A stretch of DNA of 64,000 nucleotides. Origin: Glycine soja (Eukaryota > Streptophyta > Magnoliopsida > Fabales > Fabaceae). The stretch's first letter is position 1; every line of letters starts with the position of its first letter. The notes under the pieces were generated by a model, which was not told the origin of the DNA, did no database searches, and saw only the letters and a list, made by a program, of their open reading frames with translations. Positions 48,001 through 56,447 of this stretch are shown here, in pieces. The stretch is from assembly GCF_004193775.1 (NCBI RefSeq), contig NC_041003.1, positions 50,662,111 to 50,726,110 on the forward strand, written 5' to 3'. A program made the position numbers and the translations under genes.

Positions 48001-48561
48001 CTGATTAGTGCCGTTGACCCCCCCAAGGTACACATTATAACAAGTTCTCACAATTTGAATGAGACAATCTGCCCGGATCAAAACGCAGGGGGATCTTACA
48101 GCTGAGAGCAAGACTCTGAGCACGCCTAGCTCAATTGCATCCTCCCCAAGGCCACCCGACTTACAGATAGCATCAATCATATTGAAGACAACGCCGGACT
48201 GTGAAGCACTCGAGTTATCAGGGCGATTGATCTCCCCGCAGACAAGGCCGAGTGAGAACAATTTATAGGTGCATTCAAGAGCAGGCTCAACAACCTTGGG
48301 GTAGGCTGAGTCAAGCGCAAGAAAGAGAGGTTGAAGGACACAGTCGGCATCTGAGGAGGAAATACCTGGAATAGGGGATTGAGTGTCGCCTGGAGACGTT
48401 TCGGACTCAGAGAGGGATTCAAGCTTGTCAAGGGTGGATTTGCAGGCGGAGACAACGTGAGAGTGCTTACGCCAAGCGGCGTTCTTGATTATCTTGTCCA
48501 GTGATGGACTGACAACTCTGCCGCAGCGGGAAGGACCGCCCAGAGATTGCGATGCGGACAT
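30032..48561 (-). CDS. BIG1: Brefeldin A-inhibited guanine nucleotide-exchange factor, BIG1 type (SEC7 ARF-GEF), 11 exons, about 1721 aa
   Basis: Exons in transcript order (minus): 48561-47507, 44176-43859, 41629-41296, 40780-40358, 39869-39577, 36065-35792, 35486-34987, 33300-32979, 32350-31996, 31538-30856, 30640-30032. Phases agree at every junction, giving 5166 nt with stop, a usual length for the family. The protein activates ARF GTPases at the trans-Golgi/early endosome for vesicle traffic. The N-terminal DCB region begins MSASQSLGG. The HUS box NYDCD is at about residues 445-449. The SEC7 domain spans about 570-757, with the glutamic finger FRLPGE (Glu about 659). HDS helical repeats such as [18 protein letters not shown] [14 protein letters not shown] and [17 protein letters not shown] follow. 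It matches Arabidopsis BIG1 (AT4G38200), not BIG2/3, in its N-terminus. Introns 1, 2, 3, 5 and 7 carry transposons. Intron 1 has a GC donor. Confidence 0.95.
33573..34772 (+). mobile_element. 3' half of a Ty1/copia retrotransposon with one LTR, antisense in BIG1 intron 7
   Basis: The fragment starts just before the reverse transcriptase YVDD motif (33606-33617). After a frameshift near 33685 it continues as an open frame to 34611 with [15 protein letters not shown] and the RNase H signatures [18 protein letters not shown] and [11 protein letters not shown] polypurine tract TGTGGGGGG (34557-34566) precedes the 3' LTR (about 34573-34772), which has a TATATAAACT promoter-like box and a CT-rich end. 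The 5' LTR, gag, protease, integrase and most of reverse transcriptase are absent. A 23-bp sequence GATATAACAATTAACATAAA(TAT) occurs twice (33511-33533, 33550-33572) at the left break. Confidence 0.9.
36350..38460 (-). mobile_element. RTE-type LINE fragment in BIG1 intron 5, interrupted by a TRIM
   Basis: On the minus strand, 38460-38141 encodes decayed reverse transcriptase ([18 protein letters not shown]). 36957-36350 encodes the C-terminal part ([52 protein letters not shown]), characteristic of plant RTE-like LINEs. Several frame breaks are present. The TRIM at 36958-38140 splits the two parts. Confidence 0.75.
36958..38140 (+). mobile_element. TRIM: 1.18-kb LTR retrotransposon with no protein domains, BIG1 intron 5
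   Basis: Two LTRs (36958-37155 and 37935-38140, about 200 bp) are highly similar, starting TGTGAAATATATGATTTGAT and ending GTTATA. Directly after the 5' LTR is a primer-binding site TGATATCAGAGC (37156-37167), close to the tRNA-iMet complement. Directly before the 3' LTR is the polypurine tract GAGGGGGG. A 5-bp target duplication CTTCT lies at 36953-36957 and 38141-38145. Each LTR has a TATAAATA promoter-like box. The internal 779 bp is GC-richer, with an open frame (37233-37754) showing no recognisable gag or pol. Confidence 0.93.
39048..39535. mobile_element. Long-inverted-repeat element in BIG1 intron 5
   Basis: The left arm GCTTAAATATTTTTTTGGTT plus CCCCAAATTTG is mirrored on the right by CAAATTTGGGG-type sequence and CCAAAATGATATTTAAGC. 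The arms extend well over 100 bp with mismatches. No coding capacity. The target duplication is unclear in AT-rich flanks. The LTR-like block 39257-39423 is nested in it. Confidence 0.65.
39257..39423 (+). repeat. Solo TRIM-like LTR nested in the inverted-repeat element
   Basis: It starts TGTTGAAAGTCCCACATGG, carries CCTCACCTTACAAGCCGG and GGATTGAGTTAAGC, and ends CCATGTTCTGACA. TG...CA ends and the shared blocks tie it to the copies at 18007 and 19385. No flanking duplication was seen. Confidence 0.5.
40988..41244. mobile_element. Mutator-type MITE (257 bp) in BIG1 intron 3
   Basis: The inverted termini are GGGTAAATTATGTTTTTAGT at the left and the inverse of GGGCAAAATATGTTTTTGGT at the right; both continue as TCCTCTAAAATTT(T)G. 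A 9-bp duplication TTAGCATTA/TTAACATTA (40979-40987, 41245-41253; one mismatch) matches the Mutator superfamily. It makes up half of the 515-bp intron. Confidence 0.82.
42060..43340 (-). mobile_element. Decayed RTE-type LINE endonuclease region in BIG1 intron 2
   Basis: On the minus strand near 43080-42880, [20 protein letters not shown], then [16 protein letters not shown] and FWQDMEGLV, match the endonuclease/exonuclease/phosphatase domain of plant RTE LINEs. Around 42300-42130, [21 protein letters not shown] is the linker that follows it. Stops and frameshifts are frequent. Confidence 0.7.
44786..44914 (+). mobile_element. 3' tail of an L1 LINE, BIG1 intron 1
   Basis: The hairpin CAGTACCACTTGTACTG (44849-44865), AT-rich spacer and TTTTGCTGATAAAAAAA end match the 3' terminus of the L1 copies at 12885 and 45290. 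The 5' boundary is uncertain. Confidence 0.6.
45290..45860 (-). mobile_element. 5'-truncated L1 LINE (about 570 bp), BIG1 intron 1
   Basis: On the minus strand the fragment starts inside the C-terminal zinc-binding block ([19 protein letters not shown]), parallel to the block in the LINE at 19447-23546. It runs through the 3' UTR to the GCTGATAAAA terminus and poly-A (plus-strand T run 45291-45300). The hairpin is at 45334-45350. Target duplication not resolved. Confidence 0.82.
47215..47334. repeat. 60-bp tandem duplication, BIG1 intron 1
   Basis: ACGGGTTTGTGTGGAAGCAT begins at 47215 and again at 47275. The two 60-bp copies differ at about two positions (CTACAAC/CTAAAAC and GTTCAAA/GTTTAAA). 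Confidence 0.92.
47501..47508 (-). other. Non-canonical GC splice donor of BIG1 intron 1
   Basis: The minus strand reads GAATGAGAG/GCAAGT. Joining at this point restores the family sequence [10 protein letters not shown] with exon 2 (acceptor GTGCAG at 44177-44182). The sequence AG/GCAAGT is the strong consensus of GC-AG introns. A GT five bases further on would break the reading frame and the protein match. Confidence 0.8.
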
Positions 48562-50739
48562 TTTCTTCTCAGTGATGAAGAAAAAATCAAGATCATAAAA
48601 TTTGCTCACTTAATAATATCACTGATCGAGGACAATAACTGAAATCTCGTCCCCAGTCCGTTCACAGATTCATTATCCTATCGGCTGGAGATTTGAGAAT
48701 TATCGTGCATGAAACGCTATCTAAGCATAGTTCCGTCATTTGCTGGTTGAGAGCCTCTGCCTCCTGAACCTACGTTTGCGTAATAAGGAATTGTTAGCTA
48801 ACCAGACAGATGTACCACATGGTAAACGCACGGGTACCCGGGTGTATGGTTTAGGTCCTTTAGATCCGACCCAACCTAAACAACTGGATTGGATTTGAAT
48901 TTTTTTTTACGGCGTGTTTCTCTAATCTGTTTATTTTATTAAAAAGAAGTGTGTTTTTTTTTTTTTTTTACAAATAAGTTGAATTGTTTAAATATATTTT
49001 TATGAACTATGATTTTTTTAATTCTTAGAAATCGATAATTATTTTTTCTAGTCCTTTGTCGCATACGTCATTAACATAACCAAACATGAAATGTGAAATT
49101 TGTAATTTATGATAGCTTTTAACAACCACAACCACAACTTACAAAAAGGTTTTTAAGTAAAATTGAGCCCTGATATAACTTCTAAGTAATTAAAAAACTA
49201 AATTTAAACCTACACATTAATCACAATCAAACTCACTTGTCATTTCATCGACACTGAATCCTCTTAGAGGTGAGCCGTCACAAATAAAACATCACACTAA
49301 ATAAATTAATCAAGATTACTACGCCATTGGCATTTGTTTCCTCAAAAGCACATCACAACACCATACACAGGCAACATTCAAACATAAAAAATAAAAAATA
49401 AATAAAAAACAATGATAGACAAAAGTCTAATATGTTTTGATATAAAAAGCCAAAAAACACATAATCTGAAGAAAAAAAATTCAACAACAAATAAATAGTA
49501 ACAAACCTTTGTATATACCACCATCTCATCTTTTGATTTGGAGTCCAAAACTAAGTCACCCCCAGGAAATGCTAGGTGCACTCAGAAACATTGTTGCTGC
49601 ACCCAACAATTAGGTGAATGGGTAAAACTGCTCTTGTGTCAAAGTTTGAAAATAAAACTAATTTAAAAACAAAATCCTTCTTTTGGAAAAAGGTTCTTTT
49701 GGTAGAACAATTGTTTTATCGGAAGAACTTTTTTCTAGAGAAGCTACCGAAAGAACCTTCTTCCGAAAGAACAAAGCTACTGGAAGAAATAATTTTTTTT
49801 AAATTAATTTTATTTTCAAACTTTGGCACAAGGACAGTTTTGCTCGTTCACCTAATTGCTGGTGCACCTAGCATATTCCCAAAATCGCTCAAGATTTCTC
49901 ATACTTAAAATCGAACCACCTTACGATGTCACTCCAATTGTCGTAGATTGTGTGGATCCTATTCAAATTTGTGTGGGACGATAGCGGACACAAGAGCTCC
50001 CTAGTGTTGGTGTCATGTGGGGGCTTAGGTGTCTTGTGATAAAAATTTGCTACCAATGACTTCACTTGGGTTTGTGTTTAATAAAAAAAAATTCTTTATT
50101 GCAAATGTCAATTGCAAATCTCATAACAGTAGATCTGGTTCAAGTAAAAGGTGGCAAGAATGATCCAGATACAGGGACTTTGATTGGGATTTTGCAAAGT
50201 GAATATGATTCTTGTATGCATCTTTTTACAATCTGATTTTTAACGTCTAAAAATCATACTTATTAAAAATCAAATTTTGAATGTCAAAAGATGTGAAATT
50301 ATTCAATTATTCAATAAATATAATGTTGGTTCATCTATTTTTTTTTAATTTATACTTTTAATCCTTTCATTATTCAATTGAGATAATTTATCCCCTATTT
50401 TTTTAAAAAAATTATGATATTAGTCTTCCATTTTTTAATTTAGACATTCAATAAAAATTTCACAATTCTTATCCTTGTGACCAATTTAAAAAGTTAATTC
50501 ATATATTTTGTGAATATTGACAACTGTTTGTTTATTATAAACATAACAAATATTTTTAAAAAATAAAAAATATAATATCTTAATTAAAAAAATAAAAAAA
50601 CTAAAATTATGAATTTTTTAAAATTATAAAAATTATAAAAATTAAAATCACAAATTTTAAAAAATCTAAAAACAAAAATTACGTTGATAATCAATCAGAT
50701 CAAATCAAATAAAACATATCCTTTACCTTTCCCGGACCT
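48562..50739. other. Intergenic region between divergent BIG1 and FRS9 genes
   Basis: The first about 200 bp should contain the BIG1 5' UTR and promoter on the minus strand. A MITE lies at 49569-49876. The rest is AT-rich, non-coding sequence, including a poly-T run at 48955-48970. I see no shared promoter element. Confidence 0.5.
49569..49876. mobile_element. Long-TIR MITE upstream of BIG1 and FRS9
   Basis: The left arm (ATGCTAGGTGCAC, then AACAATTAGGTGAATGGGTA, then GTCAAAGTTTGAAAATAAAA) is the inverse of the right arm, which ends CCTAATTGCTGGTGCACC-TAGCAT. The arms cover about 100 bp each with small indels. The interior is GAAGAA/TTCTTC-rich and non-coding. The target duplication was not resolved. 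Confidence 0.75.
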
Positions 50740-51537
50740 CACAGTCGTCAATTCAGTTCAGCCGCACGACCTCCTCCCAAGTCCCAACCCTCCCTCTCCC
50801 TCACGCCTTGCTCTCTCAGCCACCGGGAGGTCAGCCGTCAAGGAAGAAAGCCATCGCGAGCACATCCAGCAGACGACCACGAAGCCACTGCAGTCAGTCA
50901 CTTGGTCGGGACGCTACCGCTTGTCACCCATTTACGAGCTCACACCGTCGCGATTCCACCGCCGACAGCCACTGTGACCGTAATTTTCTAAAAATAATTT
51001 CTGGGCTGTTTACTTGTTCTTGTTTAGTTGCTCCAATTGTTGGTTGTTCGCGTACAGAAGAAATATTTCAGAAAATTATTTATGTTATTGATCTTTTAGT
51101 ATATTAGAGTTTTCGTGTTCATAGAAAGGGATTGTAAGCTGCATTTGTATATCACATGTTGTAGATTTTAACTACGATTTTTTTTCTTTAAAAAAAATGA
51201 GGCTGAGCTTATATTGGTCCTATATTTGTCTGGCTAATTGTGTTATCTACGTGAGTTCTATGTAAGTTGATAATCTGCTTTATGGTAATATCATTAGTCA
51301 TTAAGAATATAGTATTCTTCTTCACATTTGTCTCTGACGTACTGGGATTAGTTAGACACAGCAGGGTCATAGAATCTTTGTCATTTCATTATGAGTTTGA
51401 AATTCTAAATTGATTACCTTTTCAGCATTAATTTATGGATTTTTTTAAAAAATATAGGCAGGTTGACTCTGTAACATGTCAACCCACCATATTTGGTATA
51501 ATCCTGATCATAATTCCCCTCGTCCCCTACAGCCCAA
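50740..51537 (+). other. Probable 5' UTR of FRS9 with a leader intron
   Basis: A sharply GC-richer stretch (about 50740-50980, CTCCC/CCG-rich) looks like a leader exon. A donor ACC/GTAATT near 50980 and an acceptor AATATAG near 51459 would remove an AT-rich intron of about 480 bp. The short frame from ATG 51476 ends at the TGA overlapping the main ATG and is an upstream ORF candidate. Confidence 0.4.
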
Positions 51538-54500
51538 ATGAGTATCACTAGACAGCGCCCCCTTGGTGGTGGGGGTCATCATGTATTGGACTACTTGAAG
51601 CGCATGCAGGCAGAGAATCCTGCTTTCTTCTATGCAGTCCAGGATGACAATAATCTCGCGTGTGGGAATATAGTTTGGGCTGATGCAACATCTAGAACAA
51701 ACTACTCTTATTTTGGAGATGCTGTTATATTGGACACAACCTACAAGACTAACCGATACCGGGTGCCATTTACCTCTTTCACTGGGTTGAATCATCATGG
51801 GCAACCTGTGTTATTTGGTTGCGCATTGATTTTCAATGAATCTGAGTCGTCATTTATATGGCTATTCAGGACTTGGCTTCATGCCATGTCTGGCCGCCAC
51901 CCTGTCTCTATTACAACAGATTTGGACCCTTTCATACAAGTTACTGTTGCCCAAGTTCTCCCTTCAACTCGCCATCGGTTTTGTAAATGGAGCATATTTA
52001 GAGAAACCCGAAGCAAACTGGCTCATTTATGTCAGTCACATCCTGATTTTGAAACTGAATTCAAGAAATGCGTTCATGAGAGTGAGACTATTGATGAGTT
52101 TGAGTCTTATTGGCACCCACTCTTGGAAAGATTCTACGTCATGGACAATGAATGGCTTCAGTCAATGTACAATGCACGACAACATTGGGTTCCTGTGTAC
52201 TTGCGGGACACTTTCTTTGGAGAGATATCTATGAATGAGGGAAATGAATGTTTGAATTCTTTCTTTGATGGATATGTGAATTCATCCACCACTCTACAGG
52301 TATTGGTTAGACAATACGAGAAAGCTGTGTCAAGTTGGCATGAAAGAGAATTAAAAGCAGATTATGACACTACTAATAGTAGTCCAGTTTTAAAAACACC
52401 ATCTCCTATGGAAAAACAAGCTGCGAGTCTTTACACGAGAAAGATATTCATGAAATTCCAAGAGGAGTTAGTAGAGACTCTTGCAAATCCTGCTACAAAA
52501 ATTGACGATTCAGGAACAATCACTACATATCGAGTTGCCAAATTTGGGGAAAACCAAAAATCTCATGTTGTGACTTTTAATTCTTTTGAGATGAAAGCTA
52601 GTTGCAGCTGTCAGATGTTTGAATATTCAGGAATTATTTGTAGGCATATATTGACAGTCTTCAGAGCTAAAAATGTTCTCACTCTTCCATCTCATTATGT
52701 GTTGACACGCTGGACAAGGAATGCTAAAACCAGTACATTGTTAGATGAACATGCATCTGAATTGCCAAGTACTTCTTGTGAGTCTGTAATAGTTCGTTAC
52801 AACAATTTACGCCAAGAAGCAATCAAATATGTTGAAGAAGGTGCAAAATCAATCCAAGTCTATCATGTTGCCATGAGAGCTCTGCAAGAAGCTGCTAAGA
52901 AGGTTTGCGCCATTAAAAATCATAGTTCTGGAACAGCAGAGGGAGCTACAGTAACCAATGGAAGCAGGGGTGAATTGCTTGTAGCAGATGAAGATGCTCC
53001 AAGCAATCAATCTGTGGTTAGTTTCTTTGAACTTGAGATCTTTTCCTTAGATCATAAAGCCATTAGGTTCTCACTAGAACAATTATGTACACAAAGTCTT
53101 TCCCTGACATTCTACAATGAGCTGCATCCAAGGAACTATACTATTACTGTACATTTTTTGTGTTGAAGCAAAAAAAAATGTACAAAAGGAAGGGGAAGGG
53201 GGGAATTTTTCTAGATAATGCTGGCACTTGGAGATCATGCTTGTTGTTTTCTAGGTAATGCTTTTCAATGTAGTAAGTAAATAACATTTGTGTTTGATCT
53301 TCTACAAAGTGCTACCACCAACTTTAAACTTGTTTCAATTAATCCTTAAACTTTACATAATGTACCAATGAGGAGTACTAGCAATGTATTCACCTTGGGT
53401 TTTTGTGGGCTGCAATGTTAATGCTATGGTAATTGGATGAGGCATTTAATGTTGGGGAATCTTATACACAGGTGTTTATTGCTGATTGTTGGGATGAGAA
53501 GGGATAACATCTTGTGCAATTTGTATGAGTTAGGGTACCCCTTGTACCCCTTTTTTTTTTAATATAATCTTTTTGTTGGCTGATAAAGAAAGCTAGCAAT
53601 GTATTCTCTAATACTTTCTTCTTAAGACTCTCTCATATTAGTTGAACTTCATGTGAGTTCTACTAGTTTGGGAATATGACCCACATATTCAGTGGGACCC
53701 ACATGAATTCTACCTTATAAAGAGTGTGTTGGAAAGATAATGTTAGAGAGTGTGTTGCCAGCATCCTTTAACTCATTACAGAGGTGTGCTTACCATGTGA
53801 GCACTTGATGACTTGTCAAAAGACTATCCATCCATCTTGCCAAATCCTCACAATCCATTTTTTTTCTGCCTTATTTGTTTATTTAATAAATGTTCATAAA
53901 TTAGAAAAGCACAATTATCTTTTTAAACAAAAACCTAAGTAAATTGTGAAATCTAATATATTTGTCGAAAACTGGGAAGGTTGAATTATGAAGAGGTAAA
54001 AATCACTTTGTTGATCAAATCTCTAGAATGAGTGGGTTTGCACATTTTGGTTGGGGAGCTATGCTTTGGTGTGCATGCAGTTGTAGACAGGTTGCATCTT
54101 GATTTTAACCTATGTTCTGGCTTGTGACAGTGGGTGGTGGTGGTGATGGTGAGTGCTGGTTTAGGATTAATGCATTATAGATTTCTCTGTCTCTGTCTCA
54201 TTTATTTTTGTGCAAGATTTTTGTGGTGCATGGTTACTGTTTGGGTGATGATGGGGTTTGATGTTGTGGCATGGTGGTTGGACTCTATGCCACTTGCTAT
54301 TTTTTAAATTGTTGATTATTTAAAAACCTCGTAAATTATATTTTAAAACAAAGAGATTTTTCATTAAATGAATGGATTAGATGTCACGTAACTCTTCCCT
54401 TGTTGAGTTAAATGGTAGCTAAACAGAAGGGTCTATTGTGATATTTTTAAAAGTTAATAGATTGGGACAAATTTAACGTTGGTGATGCCATTTTGCAAAA

Positions 54501-55141
54501 GGTTAAAAGTTTAAGAGGCTGATTGTAATTTTCCCTTGAAAAATATGTGCTATTTATACTATTTTATGTGAAGAATCTGTGTTGCATATGTTTTGGTTAT
54601 AACATGCTTGTTTGTCTGTGATGGACTTCTTCAACTTCTATGACCATGGTGATCTTTTTTTCTCATCTCCTCTTAGTAATTTAAGAAATTGAATTTGCTT
54701 AGCCTGTAAGTTTAAATTGAACCTCTTAAAACTGAGGTTGTTTTCATGGATTATATTTGTGCTCATCTCGCTAAGTTTTTAACATTATGCTATATATAAA
54801 GTTTCTTTTTCACTAATAATTTTATAGAATTATGGCACAAAATTTATGTGTATTTGCATTTGCCTAAGTGTACACATTAGAGTAAGAACTGACAACATCT
54901 TCGTATATGTGGCCTGTATTTTTGTTAATACACGTGGTATTATAAAAAAATTCCCTTTGGATCTATGCAACAGGCGGAGAAGGAAAAGAAAATCCGAGAG
55001 TTGACTGCTGAGTTAGAGGTCACAAATCAACGATGTGAAGTTTATAGAGCAAACTTGCTGACTGTGCTAAAGGATATGGAAGAACAGAAGTTAAAGCTAT
55101 CAGTAAAGGTTCAAAATGCAAGATTTAGTTTGAAAGAGTGA
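51538..55141 (+). CDS. FRS9: FAR1-RELATED SEQUENCE 9-like protein (domesticated MULE transposase), 548 aa, 2 exons
   Basis: Exon 1 is 51538-53016, exon 2 is 54974-55141 (phase 0, TCTGTG/GTTAGT donor, AACAG acceptor). The product belongs to the FHY3/FAR1 family of transcription regulators derived from a Mutator-like transposase and acting in light signalling. The N-terminus matches DYLKRMQAENPAFFYAV. A MULE transposase domain follows (residues about 55-155: YFGDAVILDTTY, TGLNHHGQPVLFGCALI, SITTDLD). The SWIM zinc finger has Cys356, Cys358, Cys368 and His370 (CSCQMFEYSGIICRH). The last exon encodes a Lys/Glu-rich coiled coil ending SVKVQNARFSLKE. The FAR1 DNA-binding zinc finger is absent, as in Arabidopsis FRS9 (AT4G38170, 545 aa), so the length is normal for this subgroup. 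Exon 1 is followed by an extended open frame (to 53166) that I interpret as intron. Confidence 0.93.
53392..53592 (+). mobile_element. 5'-truncated L1 LINE tail in the FRS9 intron
   Basis: A 201-bp insert sits between a 14-bp duplication CTAGCAATGTATTC (53378-53391, 53593-53606). It ends in GGCTGATAAAGAAAG. The 3' hairpin GGGTAC-CCCTT-GTACCC is at 53533-53549. Confidence 0.82.
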
Positions 55142-55984
55142 CTGTCCCGATTGCAAAGGGTTTATTTAATGTATGCCTATCTGTCCATTTGGATTCCTCT
55201 TAGGATATGTTAATAACCTTTGCGTAGTTTATCGTGGTCCGTGTTTAAATATAATGATTGTGCTTCTGTGTTTTCTAATCCTGTAATCTGATTGAATATT
55301 TCAATTTCTCGATAAGTTATTAATTGTATTATTAATTTCTCGCGCCTGTTAACGAATAGAAGAAAAAATCAGGGATCTTCAGATGAATGTGTATGTTTTC
55401 TTCTATTCTTAAGTTACAATATATTTTGGTGGGTCTCCCATCTCATTGATTCATTATTCTGATTTAGATGTGAGTAGGGGTAGAAATAAGATAGGTCAAA
55501 CTTTGGTGAATCTGAGTCTGACTTACATTATAATTACTAAGTCTGAGTCTAACTTATACTTATTACATGTCTTCTTTTAAGTTTTAGCTTGACTTGTTTA
55601 AAAACTTAACTCTGCATATGTGACCTCTTATTTATAAGAGCCTATAAACCAGTCAATAGGCTTAAAGGCCTAAAGAGGCCATTGAGCCTAAATAGGCCAA
55701 GGGGTCTTCATCATCTAAATTAATCAATGTTTTCTAAAGACTAATAATATTAAAGAAAAAAAAAGAAAATTTCAGTGAGCAATAAGTCGATATATTAAAA
55801 ATGAACTTGTGGTCCTCTCCCAAAATTAAATAATTCAAATTTAATTATAAGTAGCATGATACCAATACCTATGAATATAAAACAAAGTATTGGTGAAAAA
55901 GATAAGAATTAGTAATACCTACCAAACATGATAATCACTAAAAACATAGTGTTTTTGTCTCTTAAGGCACCCAAAAAACTAATA
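55142..55984. other. FRS9 3' UTR followed by non-coding sequence
   Basis: No gene is seen. Around 55470-55700 the sequence (GGGGTAGAAATAAGATAGG, then AGGCCTAAAGAGGCCATTGA) resembles a dispersed legume repeat with GGCCTA motifs; I cannot assign a family. Confidence 0.4.
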
Positions 55985-56140
55985 AATTTTATAGGAGTTA
56001 AAAATAGACAAAAAAAATTATAAAAAATAAATCTGAAATTTAGTAATTTTAGAAGGATAGAAAAATATTTTAGCATTTTATTTATAAAATAAAACCACAA
56101 AAAATGAATAAATAAAGTTAATATCTCAACTATATGTGAA

Positions 56141-56188
<48 letters not shown>

Positions 56189-56447
56189 GACTATAAAAAA
56201 TATTTATATATGTAAAGTAAGAAAAATATCTTTTAAATTTTTTTTTGAATTATCTAAAAATTTGTAAAAATATTCATAATGGTTGGTTAACTATTTCAAA
56301 TAATATGAATGTTAACTCCACTTCATGACACTCTTTAACATTCTCTGTATAATTATTAAAATTTATTGAAAATTAATAATTTTTGATAAGCTATCTTTAC
56401 TAATATTTTTTGTACAATTTAAAAATTAATAATATATAAATAACAAT
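55985..56447. repeat. Left copy of a 464-bp direct repeat
   Basis: It shares about 90% identity by eye with 60294-60757 from AATTTTATAGG to AATATATAAATAACAAT, including an (AT)n microsatellite at the same place (56147-56182). It has no inverted termini and no TG...CA ends. Confidence 0.88.

Noticed and set aside
47627..48268. Plus-strand frames opposite BIG1 exon 1
   Set aside because: Shadows of a well-conserved coding exon on the other strand.
48562..48609. In-frame upstream ATG of BIG1 at 48609 adding 16 residues
   Set aside because: The added residues (hydrophobic, FYDLDFFFITEKK) have no family counterpart; BIG1 proteins start at the MSxSQxLGG position, i.e. ATG 48561.
53017..53166. FRS9 ending at the exon 1 stop (542 aa)
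   Set aside because: The tail after residue 493 has no homology, while splicing to 54974 gives the conserved coiled-coil end SVKVQNARFSLKE and the family length. An intron-retained isoform is possible.
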